Source of the DNA: DATJFH01 sp035495815
Lineage (GTDB): Bacteria > Acidobacteriota > Terriglobia > Bryobacterales > Bryobacteraceae
Length of the DNA stretch: 15,095 nucleotides
Assembly (NCBI GenBank): GCA_035495815.1
Contig: DATJFH010000066.1
Coordinates: 1-15,095 of the forward strand
Direction of reading: 5' to 3'
Each line of letters opens with the position of its first letter. Within the stretch, counting starts at the first letter, position 1. This document shows, piece by piece, positions 8,660 through 15,095 of this stretch. Position numbers and translations under genes: made by a program. Below the pieces are notes generated by a model, which saw only the letters and a list, made by a program, of their open reading frames with translations, ran no database searches and was not told where the DNA came from.

Positions 8660-9560
8660 GCTTGGATGTGTTGACCAGGGCGTGCAGGAGAGCGGATGAA
8701 ATCACGCTGGAAGATTTCTGAAACACCTTGCCGTAAGCGAAACCCGCAATGGAAGCCATGATGGCGTATCGCCAGTTGGGCGGCCCGCCGCCGTTATTCA
8801 GATGCGCGCATCCGAAGATGAGCGACGCCAGAGCCAGGACAAAGTTGCTGAAGCCGAGTTTCTGCATCAGGGCGTTCTGGAGGAGGGCCCGGAACAGGAT
8901 CTCCTCGGGAATCGCGGTGGCGGCGAGGATGACCAGGAAACGGGTGAGCACGAAGCCGGCGGTCAGGCTGGGCGGGACGTGAAACGGCTGGATGAACCCG
9001 AGCCACAAGCCAAGGGCGATGAGAATGGGCGCCGCAACGGCGTATCCGGCCAGCGGACTGAGCAGGTCGCGCGGCCACTGCGGCGGATTGTACTTCATGC
9101 CCGGAAGATCGCGGAAGATCAGGAACAGCCACAGGGCCAGCAGAATGGCGATTCCGTAGGCGACGCTGTGCACCAGCCCTTGATGAGGCCGTGGGAAGAA
9201 GCTCTGTCCGACGGCGAACTCGAGCGGAAGCCACAGCAGCAGGATGACGGCGAAGTCGGTCGCGACGACCGGCTTGGCGCGCTGCGCCCACGCCAGGACG
9301 GTCGGGATGAAAGTGTAAGCGAGAATCAGTCCCACGGGCGCGGGCGTAAGAATGCCGCGGCTCCACAGAACGGCGGCGAACAGGAGCGAGAGGACGGCCG
9401 GCGCGAGGAAGATCCGTTCCCGCCGGGCGCGCGCGAAACGGGCGAGCGTCTGCTGCAGGGGTCGAGCCAGGAGAGACAGGATGACGCAAAGAAGAAGAGC
9501 CGGGATCAGATATTGCGAAGAGCTTGCCACCCACGTTCTATTCTCCACGGTTTGTGGCAT
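8646..9560 (-). CDS. CPBP-family intramembrane glutamic endopeptidase
   Basis: A 304-residue membrane protease of the CPBP family (Rce1-like fold, processing membrane-bound peptides or prenylated/bacteriocin substrates). All three motifs are intact near the C-terminus: E219-E220 with R224 in PEEILFR, H253 in FGCAH, and H293 with N297 in HALVN. Up to eight hydrophobic segments are visible, beginning at residues 15-32, 51-66, 76-91 and 102-118. The start is uncertain. ATG 9560 is used, but the nearest good ribosome-binding site (AAGGAG) is about 20 bases upstream, and in-frame GTG codons occur at residues 5 and 11. It is back-to-back with the beta-lactamase-fold gene, with three bases between the proposed starts, and heads a tightly overlapping three-gene operon. 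Substrate unknown; processing of a peptide handled by its neighbours is a guess. Confidence 0.9.
   Translation of the reverse strand: MPQTVENRTWVASSSQYLIPALLLCVILSLLARPLQQTLARFARARRERIFLAPAVLSLLFAAVLWSRGILTPAPVGLILAYTFIPTVLAWAQRAKPVVATDFAVILLLWLPLEFAVGQSFFPRPHQGLVHSVAYGIAILLALWLFLIFRDLPGMKYNPPQWPRDLLSPLAGYAVAAPILIALGLWLGFIQPFHVPPSLTAGFVLTRFLVILAATAIPEEILFRALLQNALMQKLGFSNFVLALASLIFGCAHLNNGGGPPNWRYAIMASIAGFAYGKVFQKSSSVISSALLHALVNTSKHVFF
9513..9542 (+). promoter_or_regulatory. Weak candidate promoter for the beta-lactamase-fold gene
   Basis: TTGCGA (9513-9518), an 18-base spacer and TCTATT (9537-9542) sit 21 bases before the first possible ATG. Each hexamer matches consensus at four of six positions. 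It lies inside the start of the divergent CPBP gene, where any promoter for this gene must lie because no intergenic space exists. Confidence 0.2.
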
Positions 9561-9563
9561 TGT

Positions 9564-10721
9564 ATGGGGATGCGGCCACTCCTTCTTTTCATTGCGCTGG
9601 CAGCGGAGCTGCTGCCGGCCGAACCGGGTCCGGCCAAGACAGGCATGAGCGCCGGGCGGCTGGCGCGCATTCCGGCGCGAATGCAGGCCTTCGTGGAGGC
9701 CGGTACCGCCGCGGGCTTCGTCACCCTGGTGGCGCGGCACGGTCAGATCGCCAGCCTCGCGGCCGTGGGCTATCAGGACCGCGAGAAGCGCACGCCGATG
9801 CGAGCCGACTCCATCTTCCAGATCATGTCGATGAGCAAGCCCATCACCGGTGTAGGTGTGATGATCCTGGTGGACGAGGGTCTGGTGGCGCTGTCCGATC
9901 CTGTAGAAAAACATCTGCCCGAGTATCGCGGCCAGCCTGCCATGACGATTCGCGACCTGATGACTCATACTTCCGGGCTGCCCGGCGGTACCGCCGAAGC
10001 GTTGAACGGGGAGCGTGGAAAATGGGACTACACGCTGGCCGAAGTGGTCGCCATCGAAGCGCAGCGGCCTCCGGCCAGCGCTCCGGGCGCAAAGTGGCGC
10101 TACAGTAACGCGGGCATCGCGACGCTCGGGAGGATCATCGAGGCCAGATCCGGGCAGCCATTCGAGAAGTTCATGCAGGCGCGGATCTTCGATCCGTTGG
10201 GCATGAAGGACACGGCATACTTTCTTCCACCGGAGAAGAAGAGCCGGCTGGCTGCCGTCTATACGGACGAGAGAGGTTCGCTGCGGAGGTCGGCCGCGGA
10301 TCCGTATCGAACCGGAGCGAAGTACGCGGCGCCTGAGGGCGGACTCTATTCGACCGCAGGCGATCTGGGGAACTTTTACCAGATGATGCTGAATCGTGGC
10401 GCTCTGAACGGGAAGCGGATTCTCTCCCGAGCTGCGGTCGAGGTCATGACGCGGAACCACACGGGCGAGATTCCCGGCGGCTTCGCGCCCGGTATGGGGT
10501 ACGGGCTGACGTGGTCCGTGGTGCGCGCGCCGGAGGGAATGTTCCGGCTGAATTCGATGGGCGCCTACGGGCACGGCGGCGCATACCGCACCTACGGCTG
10601 GGTGGATCCGGCCAGGGACATGCTCGGGGTGATACTGTTGCAGCGCACCAACAACGGCGGCGATATGGCGGACGAGATCAGCGCCTTCATGGCTCTGGCC
10701 GCAGCGGCGATCGAGGAGTAA
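9564..10721 (+). CDS. Serine hydrolase, class C beta-lactamase / penicillin-binding family
   Basis: A 385-residue serine hydrolase of the beta-lactamase class C fold (Pfam Beta-lactamase group, which includes esterases, D-aminopeptidases and D,D-peptidases). The catalytic motifs are clear: S89-M-S-K92 (SxxK), Y180-S-N182 (YxN) and H337-G-G339 in place of the KTG triad. IRDLMTHTSGLP (129-140) and SNAGIATLGRIIEARSG are strongly family-typical. A hydrophobic leader (RPLLLFIALAAELLPAEPG) indicates export. Two ATGs, 9564 and 9570, are both possible and neither has a convincing ribosome-binding site. The gene is divergent from the CPBP operon at a distance of three bases, and its last 35 bases overlap the convergent cysteine-containing gene. 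True beta-lactamase activity is not implied; esterase or D-amino-acid peptidase activity is equally likely. Confidence 0.94.
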   Translation: MGMRPLLLFIALAAELLPAEPGPAKTGMSAGRLARIPARMQAFVEAGTAAGFVTLVARHGQIASLAAVGYQDREKRTPMRADSIFQIMSMSKPITGVGVMILVDEGLVALSDPVEKHLPEYRGQPAMTIRDLMTHTSGLPGGTAEALNGERGKWDYTLAEVVAIEAQRPPASAPGAKWRYSNAGIATLGRIIEARSGQPFEKFMQARIFDPLGMKDTAYFLPPEKKSRLAAVYTDERGSLRRSAADPYRTGAKYAAPEGGLYSTAGDLGNFYQMMLNRGALNGKRILSRAAVEVMTRNHTGEIPGGFAPGMGYGLTWSVVRAPEGMFRLNSMGAYGHGGAYRTYGWVDPARDMLGVILLQRTNNGGDMADEISAFMALAAAAIEE

Positions 10722-11100
10722 GGCGGCTGCGGAGGTCGTCGAGAAACGGCTTGCCTAAGTGGGCCAGCTTCTGCTCCAGACGCGCCGTGCAATCGCAATC
10801 GCCGCAGGCCCAGGGTTCGGACCCGTTTTCGTCCCGGCAGCGCCGGCGGTCGTGAGCGTCCTGCACTTTGGTCAGCTCGAAGTATTGCTCCCAGTAGGGG
10901 CGCTCTTCGAGAAGAGGCGTGGGGCAGTAGCAGACTTCCACCCAGCGGGCGATGCCGCCCGAATCCAGCCGCGCGTCCTTCATATTGCGCAGGTATTCGC
11001 CTTCGGCCACGGACCCTTCGCCGAGGGTTCCATTCCCGATAGCCTCGAGCAGAGCCTTTTCACATCCCGGTTTGACCCGCGCGCGAACCTGGTAACGCAT
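10687..11100 (-). CDS. Conserved-looking hypothetical protein with C-terminal cysteine cluster
   Basis: A 137-residue protein I cannot place in a named family. It begins MRYQVRARVKPGCEKALLEAI, which looks like the first strand and helix of a small alpha/beta (ferredoxin-like) domain. An aromatic segment follows (ARWVEVCYCPTPLLEERPYWEQYFEL, written here as residues 51-76 in part). The next stretch holds C88, C99, C102 and C104 (ACGDCDC), and with C57 and C59 this gives six cysteines after C13, suggesting metal binding. A helical tail LEQKLAHLGKPFLDDLRSRL ends the recognisable part. No signal peptide is seen. Its 3' end overlaps the convergent serine hydrolase by 35 bases. It sits nine bases past the stop of the Gfo/Idh/MocA gene in the same direction and may share its transcript. 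Balanced composition and strong local motifs make a real gene likely. Confidence 0.8.
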   Translation of the reverse strand: MRYQVRARVKPGCEKALLEAIGNGTLGEGSVAEGEYLRNMKDARLDSGGIARWVEVCYCPTPLLEERPYWEQYFELTKVQDAHDRRRCRDENGSEPWACGDCDCTARLEQKLAHLGKPFLDDLRSRLTPRSPLRPEP

Positions 11101-11109
11101 CCCGTCTTT

Positions 11110-12663
11110 TTACCCGATCGACCATCCCTTGCGGAAGGTGGGCTTGATCAGCTTGTTGGCTTCCGGGTTGTTGGTGATGCGCATTTTTTCGCTGTCCCAC
11201 TCCAGTTTCCCGTCGAAGCGGAGAGCCAGCACGCCAAGCGAGACCCACTCGGTGAAGGGGCCGGACACGCCGAAATTCGAGCAGGCCGGATCGCCGCCCT
11301 TGCAGGCCCGGATCCAGTCTCGGTAGTGCCCCGGAGAACGAGTGAGGAATTCGCTCGGGAAATGATAATCCCGCATCTTCTCGACGGGGAGGAGGCGGGT
11401 ATTTTCGCCGTAGGTACCGGTGGTGATCAGACCCTTCTCGCCGACGAAGAGACTGCCGTTGCTGCCCTGAGACGCCAGCCGGTTCACCTGCGCGTCGAGG
11501 CGGGCATTGGCGTCCGCGGGCTGGCTTTCCTCGCGCTGTTTGCGCTGCGGCCTGGACTCGGCGAGTTTGGGCGGGTCCGCAAAATAGGTTTGGGCGTTGA
11601 ACACCTGACCGATGACCTGCGAATCCCTGGGCTGTTCGGCGCGGCGTCCACCGGCGGCGGCGCGGCGCGGGAGGTCGCCCAGGATTTCTCCCTTGGGCAC
11701 GCCGGCGATGTCCGGCTGCTCCTTCATCCCGTCATACCAGAAGATTTTCACGGCGGGCATGCTGCCGCGGGCAGGGAAGTCGAAACGGATGACCGATTTC
11801 GACGGGTAGTAATATTTGCTTCTGCCTTCCTGCCGGATGCACTCGACGCTGGTCGGAGCGCCCAGTTTCAGCGCCACGTTCGGCGCGCCGAGGATGTGGC
11901 AGGCCATGTCGCCCAGGGCGCCGCAGCCGAAGTCGTAGAAGCCGCGCCAGGCGAAGGGCGCGTACTTGTCGCTGTAAGGACGCTGGGCCGCGAGGCCGAG
12001 CCACAGGTCCCAGTCGAAGGTGGACGGGACAGGGTTGGTCGGCTCCGGAAGATCGGGCAAGCCCTGCGGCCAGATGGGGCGATTGGTCCAGGCGTGCACT
12101 TCGGTCACATTGCCGATTTCACCGGCCCAGATCATTTCCGCTACCTGGCGTGTGCCTTCGTTCGAGTAGCCCTGGTTGCCCATCTGGGTGGCCACTTTGT
12201 ACTTGGCGGCCGCTTCGGTGAGCTGCCGGCATTCCCAGATGGTATGGGCCAGCGGCTTCTGGACATACACGTGCTTGCCGCGCTCCATGGCGTGGACGGC
12301 GGCCGTGGCGTGCATATGGTCGGGGATGGTCACGATGACGGCGTCGATATTGTTCTGCTCTTTGTCGAGCATCACGCGAAAATCACGATATCGGTGAGCC
12401 TTGTCGAATTCGGTGAAGATAGGCTGGGCGCGATTGTCGTCCACGTCGCAGAGGGCGACGATGTTTTCAGTCGGCGCGACGCCGCGGATGTCGCTGGCCG
12501 CCTTGCCGCCCGCGCCGATGGAGGCGACGTTGAGCTTTTCGTTGGGCGACTTGTAGCCAAGCGTTTTCAGAGACGGCTTGCTGCCGAAACCTCCCGTGGG
12601 AACCGCTCCCGCCAGCAGCGACCCATAAAAGAAATGGCGTCTGGTAAATCCGTCCCTTGCCAT
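11110..12663 (-). CDS. Gfo/Idh/MocA family oxidoreductase with Tat signal
   Basis: A 517-residue NAD(P)-dependent oxidoreductase of the Gfo/Idh/MocA family, which typically act on sugars or inositols. The Tat motif FTRRHFF has its arginines at residues 8-9, so export is expected. The dinucleotide-binding segment NVASIGAGGKA (45-55) is followed by ALCDVDD and TIPDHMHA (113-119). The usual EKP reads QKPLAH (135-140). GDMACHILG (251-259) holds the Asp and His expected in the active site. Residues 331-403 are an unusual Arg/Gln/Ala-rich insertion between two conserved segments. The ATG at 12663 is chosen because GGAGG lies five bases upstream; the in-frame GTG at 12669 directly abuts that ribosome-binding site. 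The sugar substrate is unknown. Exported members of this family are common in Acidobacteriota and Planctomycetota. Confidence 0.94.
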   Translation of the reverse strand: MARDGFTRRHFFYGSLLAGAVPTGGFGSKPSLKTLGYKSPNEKLNVASIGAGGKAASDIRGVAPTENIVALCDVDDNRAQPIFTEFDKAHRYRDFRVMLDKEQNNIDAVIVTIPDHMHATAAVHAMERGKHVYVQKPLAHTIWECRQLTEAAAKYKVATQMGNQGYSNEGTRQVAEMIWAGEIGNVTEVHAWTNRPIWPQGLPDLPEPTNPVPSTFDWDLWLGLAAQRPYSDKYAPFAWRGFYDFGCGALGDMACHILGAPNVALKLGAPTSVECIRQEGRSKYYYPSKSVIRFDFPARGSMPAVKIFWYDGMKEQPDIAGVPKGEILGDLPRRAAAGGRRAEQPRDSQVIGQVFNAQTYFADPPKLAESRPQRKQREESQPADANARLDAQVNRLASQGSNGSLFVGEKGLITTGTYGENTRLLPVEKMRDYHFPSEFLTRSPGHYRDWIRACKGGDPACSNFGVSGPFTEWVSLGVLALRFDGKLEWDSEKMRITNNPEANKLIKPTFRKGWSIG

Positions 12664-12669
12664 AGTCAC

Positions 12670-12674
12670 CTCCA
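12670..12674 (-). promoter_or_regulatory. Ribosome-binding site fixing the Gfo/Idh/MocA start
   Basis: GGAGG, five bases before the ATG at 12663. It abuts the in-frame GTG at 12669 with no spacing, which rules that GTG out as the start. Confidence 0.8.
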
Positions 12675-12709
12675 GGTGTGAATCGAATCATGCGAAACGC
12701 ACCTGTTTC

Positions 12710-12738
12710 ATTTTACCGTTCGCCGGGCAGGCGTGCAG
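12710..12738 (-). promoter_or_regulatory. Candidate promoter for the Gfo/Idh/MocA gene
   Basis: TAAAAT on the minus strand (12715-12710) matches the -10 consensus at five of six positions and would give a leader of about 40 bases. The -35 position, 17 bases upstream (CTGCAC, 12738-12733), is poor. Low confidence. Confidence 0.3.
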
Positions 12739-12769
12739 TGCAGGCGCCGTTCTCGACGAGCATCCATTG

Positions 12770-12804
12770 CCATCCGACCCTACGTACGGAGCCGGGTCGA
12801 ATGG
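12770..12804 (-). terminator. Strong hairpin just after the NHL-protein stop codon
   Basis: In the minus-strand transcript an 11-base-pair stem (CCATUCGACCC with GGGUCGGAUGG, one U-G wobble) encloses a 13-base loop and begins 11 bases after the stop at 12816. There is no U-tract, so it may be a factor-assisted terminator or a 3'-end stabilising structure. The wobble pairs only on the minus strand, consistent with a role in that transcript. Confidence 0.45.
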
Positions 12805-12815
12805 CGCGTTTTTCG

Positions 12816-13799
12816 CTACCTCTTCGATTGCCCTGCCGCTCCGCCGGCCGGCCGGTACCACACGGCTTTGTCGGGACGCACTCCGGTCAGCGGTTCTCCG
12901 TTCGCATTCACTTCGATGGAATGCGTGCCCCCGGACGGCATCGCGCCGAGCACCTTTCCCGTCCGGCGGTCCACTTTGACGATCCAGCCGTCGGTTCCGT
13001 TGGGCACGTTGCGAGGCTGGGTACCCATCCATAACTCGCCGCCGGGAGTGATTTTGAGAGAGAACGTCTTGCCGAGGTCGCCCCATTCACCGAGGTAACG
13101 TCCCTCCAGCGTGAAGCGCTGGATGCGGCCGTTCTCCCGGTCGGCTACATAGAGAATGCCGTCGCGGTCAATCGCGATCCCGTGGGGCAGGTGGAACTGG
13201 CCGGGCCCCTGGCCGGGCGTCCCCCATTCGCGCACGCGCTTGCCGTGGGAATCGTACTCGAGAATTCGTGTGTTGGCATACCCGTCCGAAATGAAGATGC
13301 GCCCGCCGGGCGCGAAGGCGATATCGGTCGTGCCGCAGAATTCGCTTCTCGGATGCTCCGGCAGCCCGCCCACATTCATCTCCAGCAGCTTCTTGCCTTC
13401 GCGAGTGAACTCGTACACCATGGAGCTGGCTGCGTCCACCGTCCAGATATTGCCGCCGGGGCCGACGCGAATGCTGTGCGGAATCTTGTACAGTCCGGCG
13501 CCCCAGGAGCGTAGCACGCGGCCCTGCCGGTCGACCACGACTACCGGATCGGCTTTGTGTCCACGCTGCAGCAGGTAGATCTCGCCGCGCGCGTCCACCG
13601 CCACCGACGACACCATTTCCATTGCCCAACCAGCCGATTTCGGCTGTACGGGAATCTCCGTGGGAGTTAGCGGCAGCCGCGGCGAGCCGTTCATCAATGC
13701 ACGGAATGCGGCCGCCTGCGCGGCCATGGCGTCTTTGTCGGCCACCTGAGAGAACAGCGGCACGACGGCGAGCAGCGCCAGGATCTTTTGCATGAGCAT
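12816..13799 (-). CDS. Exported NHL-repeat beta-propeller protein
   Basis: A 327-residue secreted propeller with a signal peptide (MQKILALLAVVPLFS). NHL-type blades recur: SVAVDARGEIYLL (65-77), HSIRVGPGGNIWTVD (108-122), TDIAFAPGGRIFISDG (158-173), HGIAIDRDGILYVADR (206-221) and SLKITPGGELWMG (247-259). Each blade carries the (I/V)xxxxxGxI(Y/W) pattern. Such propellers include peptidyl-hydroxyglycine lyase-like proteins and ligand-binding or sensor domains; no catalytic function is claimed. Two ATGs, 13799 and 13793, are possible. The second gives the cleaner signal peptide and lies six bases after a TATTTT -10-like element, which would make it leaderless. A TTG at 13811 is unlikely because it lies in the start codon region of the divergent gene. 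It is back-to-back with the ceramidase-like gene across 11 bases. Confidence 0.88.
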   Translation of the reverse strand: MLMQKILALLAVVPLFSQVADKDAMAAQAAAFRALMNGSPRLPLTPTEIPVQPKSAGWAMEMVSSVAVDARGEIYLLQRGHKADPVVVVDRQGRVLRSWGAGLYKIPHSIRVGPGGNIWTVDAASSMVYEFTREGKKLLEMNVGGLPEHPRSEFCGTTDIAFAPGGRIFISDGYANTRILEYDSHGKRVREWGTPGQGPGQFHLPHGIAIDRDGILYVADRENGRIQRFTLEGRYLGEWGDLGKTFSLKITPGGELWMGTQPRNVPNGTDGWIVKVDRRTGKVLGAMPSGGTHSIEVNANGEPLTGVRPDKAVWYRPAGGAAGQSKR

Positions 13800-13805
13800 A
13801 AAATA
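13799..13805. promoter_or_regulatory. Shared AT-rich element: opposed -10 candidates of two divergent genes
   Basis: The only AT-rich spot between the two starts reads TAAAAT on the plus strand (13799-13804), six bases before the ceramidase ATG. On the minus strand it reads TATTTT (13805-13800), six bases before the NHL-protein ATG at 13793. Both spacings would put transcription initiation at the start codon, consistent with the absence of ribosome-binding sites on either side. The minus-strand -35 region has GCGACA at 18 bases; the plus-strand -35 region is poor. Confidence 0.35.
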
Positions 13806-13810
13806 ACGCA

Positions 13811-15037
13811 ATGAAGCTTCTCTTGTCGCTCGCGGTGACCGCTCTGGCCTCGGCCGCCCAATGGAAGGCCGGCGCGGCGAAGGTGTCGATCACGCCCACC
13901 GAGCCGGTCTGGATGGCCGGATACGGATCGCGCACGAAGCCCCATCAGAGCGTGCTTGGGCAAATCTACGCCAAAGCGCTGGCGATCGAAGACGCAGCAG
14001 GGACCACGGCGGTGCTGGTCACGGCCGATCTCAGCGGATTTCCGGGCGCTTTCACCCAGCGGCTCGCCGATCGCGTCCGGACGAAATTCGGCCTCTCGCG
14101 CGACCGGTTGTGGCTCAACGCCTCGCACAACCACAGCGGGCCGGTGACCAGCGACTACATCGACACGCGCCCGGGATTCAAGATTCCCGCCAGCGAGCGC
14201 CCGGCGGCGGCACGCTATACGGCGTCGCTCGAGGAGAAGCTGATCGGGGTGATCGGGCGCGCGCTCGAATCCCGCGTTCCGGCGACGCTGGATTTCCAGC
14301 AGGGGTTTGCCGGATTCGCCGTCAACCGGCGCCGCGTCGTGATGGGACGCCAGCTGCCGGGTCCGGTGGATCACGATCTGCCGGTGCTGGCCGTGCACGG
14401 CGCCGGCGGGGCGCTGATCGCGGTGGTGGCGGGCTACTCCTGCCACGCGACCGTGACCAGCGACTACCAGCTCAGCGGCGACTGGCCCGGCGCCGGGCAG
14501 GAGGAAATCGAGCGTATGCATCCGGGGGCGACGGCGCTGTTCGTGCAGAACACCGGCGCCGACGCGAATCCGTATCCGCGAGGCGCCCATGAGCTGGCGG
14601 CGCAGTACGGTCGGCTGTTCGCCACCGCCGCCGACCAGACGCTGAAATCGAAGATGCGTCCGGTGGACGGCCCGTTGATCACGGCCTTCGAAACGGTGGC
14701 GGTTCCGTTTCAGAAAGGGGCGACGTATCCCTACGCGGTGCAGGTGTGGCGGCTCGGACCGGAGCTCACCTTCATCGTGCTGGCGGGGGAGGTGGTGGTC
14801 GACTACGGTTTGCGTCTGCGCAAACAGTACGGATGGAACAATACCTGGGTGGCCGGCTACTCGAACGACGTATTCGGCTACATTCCCTCCTTGCGCGTGC
14901 TGCGCGAGGGCGGTTACGAGGGCGGGGAAGCGTTTCGCTTCAGCTCGCTGCCGGGCCCGTTCGCCGAGCCTGTGGAGGAGATCATCGTGGCGAAAGTAGG
15001 GGAGCTGATGGAGCGGACCGCGAGGAAGAGCCCATGA
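13811..15037 (+). CDS. Neutral/alkaline ceramidase-like secreted hydrolase
   Basis: A 408-residue exported protein with the N-terminal domain of neutral/alkaline non-lysosomal ceramidases, zinc amidases that cleave the amide of ceramides. The signal peptide is MKLLLSLAVTALASA. The zinc-site histidines are readable: H106 and H108 in NASHNHSGP, and H212 in YSCHAT. FVQNTGADANP (244-254) is also typical. The opening AGAAKVSITP (20-29) and AGYGSR (36-41) are the hallmark start of this family. At 408 residues it is shorter than Pseudomonas ceramidase (about 650) and lacks the C-terminal immunoglobulin-like domain, so it may act on another amide or ester. There is no ribosome-binding site before ATG 13811, and a -10-like TAAAAT lies six bases upstream. 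Its stop overlaps the next gene as ATGA. Confidence 0.93.
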   Translation: MKLLLSLAVTALASAAQWKAGAAKVSITPTEPVWMAGYGSRTKPHQSVLGQIYAKALAIEDAAGTTAVLVTADLSGFPGAFTQRLADRVRTKFGLSRDRLWLNASHNHSGPVTSDYIDTRPGFKIPASERPAAARYTASLEEKLIGVIGRALESRVPATLDFQQGFAGFAVNRRRVVMGRQLPGPVDHDLPVLAVHGAGGALIAVVAGYSCHATVTSDYQLSGDWPGAGQEEIERMHPGATALFVQNTGADANPYPRGAHELAAQYGRLFATAADQTLKSKMRPVDGPLITAFETVAVPFQKGATYPYAVQVWRLGPELTFIVLAGEVVVDYGLRLRKQYGWNNTWVAGYSNDVFGYIPSLRVLREGGYEGGEAFRFSSLPGPFAEPVEEIIVAKVGELMERTARKSP

Positions 15038-15095
15038 CGCGGCGGGAATTCCTGGCGGCTCCGGCGCTGGCGGCCGGCGGCGATACGCTGCGGCT
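15034..15095 (+). CDS. Start of a Tat-signal protein, truncated by window edge
   Basis: Only 20 codons are visible. They read MTRREFLAAPALAAGG, a twin-arginine signal with RR at residues 3-4 and an Ala-rich hydrophobic stretch. The ATG overlaps the ceramidase stop (ATGA), with AGGA upstream, so it is coupled to that gene in one operon. The mature protein lies outside the window and its function cannot be told. Confidence 0.75.
   Translation, partial: MTRREFLAAPALAAGGDTLR

Noticed and set aside
9561..10574. N-terminal extension of the intact CPBP protein to 10574
   Set aside because: It reads antisense through the serine hydrolase gene; the family-like membrane protein starts near 9560.
10759..12681. 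A 640-codon plus-strand open frame antisense to the Gfo/Idh/MocA gene
   Set aside because: It is a mirror frame of a clear oxidoreductase gene, with no ribosome-binding site and no recognisable domains.

Overview
The window is GC-rich DNA, densely packed with genes on both strands. It carries several secreted or Tat-exported enzymes: a periplasm-type molybdenum hydroxylase, a Gfo/Idh/MocA oxidoreductase with an RR signal, a neutral ceramidase-like protein, a class C beta-lactamase-fold hydrolase and an NHL propeller. This mix resembles a soil Acidobacteriota genome of the Bryobacterales/Solibacter kind. That placement is an inference from gene content; no rRNA or other marker is present.

Layout. 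Positions 1-818 (minus) hold an SDR oxidoreductase whose C-terminus lies beyond the left edge. After a 260-base gap comes an AlkB-type 2-oxoglutarate/Fe(II) dioxygenase at 1079-1729 (plus). A small unrecognised protein follows at 1776-2096 (minus). Positions 2327-6310 (minus) form one tight operon, read from right to left: [2Fe-2S] subunit with Tat signal, molybdopterin subunit, FAD subunit, and a 70-residue cysteine-rich protein. The first three resemble the YagTSR/PaoABC aldehyde oxidoreductase group. No XdhC/YagQ-type maturation factor is visible in the window.

Positions 6402-9560 (minus) form a second tight operon: an intact CPBP membrane protease, a second CPBP protein whose catalytic Glu pair is replaced by Gln-Gln, and a D-aminoacylase-like amidohydrolase lacking the usual HxH metal motif. 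These genes overlap by 14 and 13 bases. Three bases away, on the plus strand, is a serine hydrolase of the class C beta-lactamase family (9564-10721). Its tail overlaps a convergent cysteine-containing hypothetical protein (10687-11100).

Positions 11110-12663 (minus) encode the Tat-exported Gfo/Idh/MocA oxidoreductase. Upstream is an NHL propeller protein (12816-13799, minus), back-to-back with a neutral ceramidase-like gene (13811-15037, plus). The ceramidase overlaps by ATGA with the first 20 codons of another Tat-signal protein at the right edge.

I found no RNA genes, CRISPR arrays, insertion sequences or prophage genes. The most notable signals are family members with altered active or cofactor sites (FAD subunit, second CPBP, amidohydrolase), the coupled cysteine-rich small protein in the molybdenum-enzyme operon, and two back-to-back gene pairs with almost no space for promoters.
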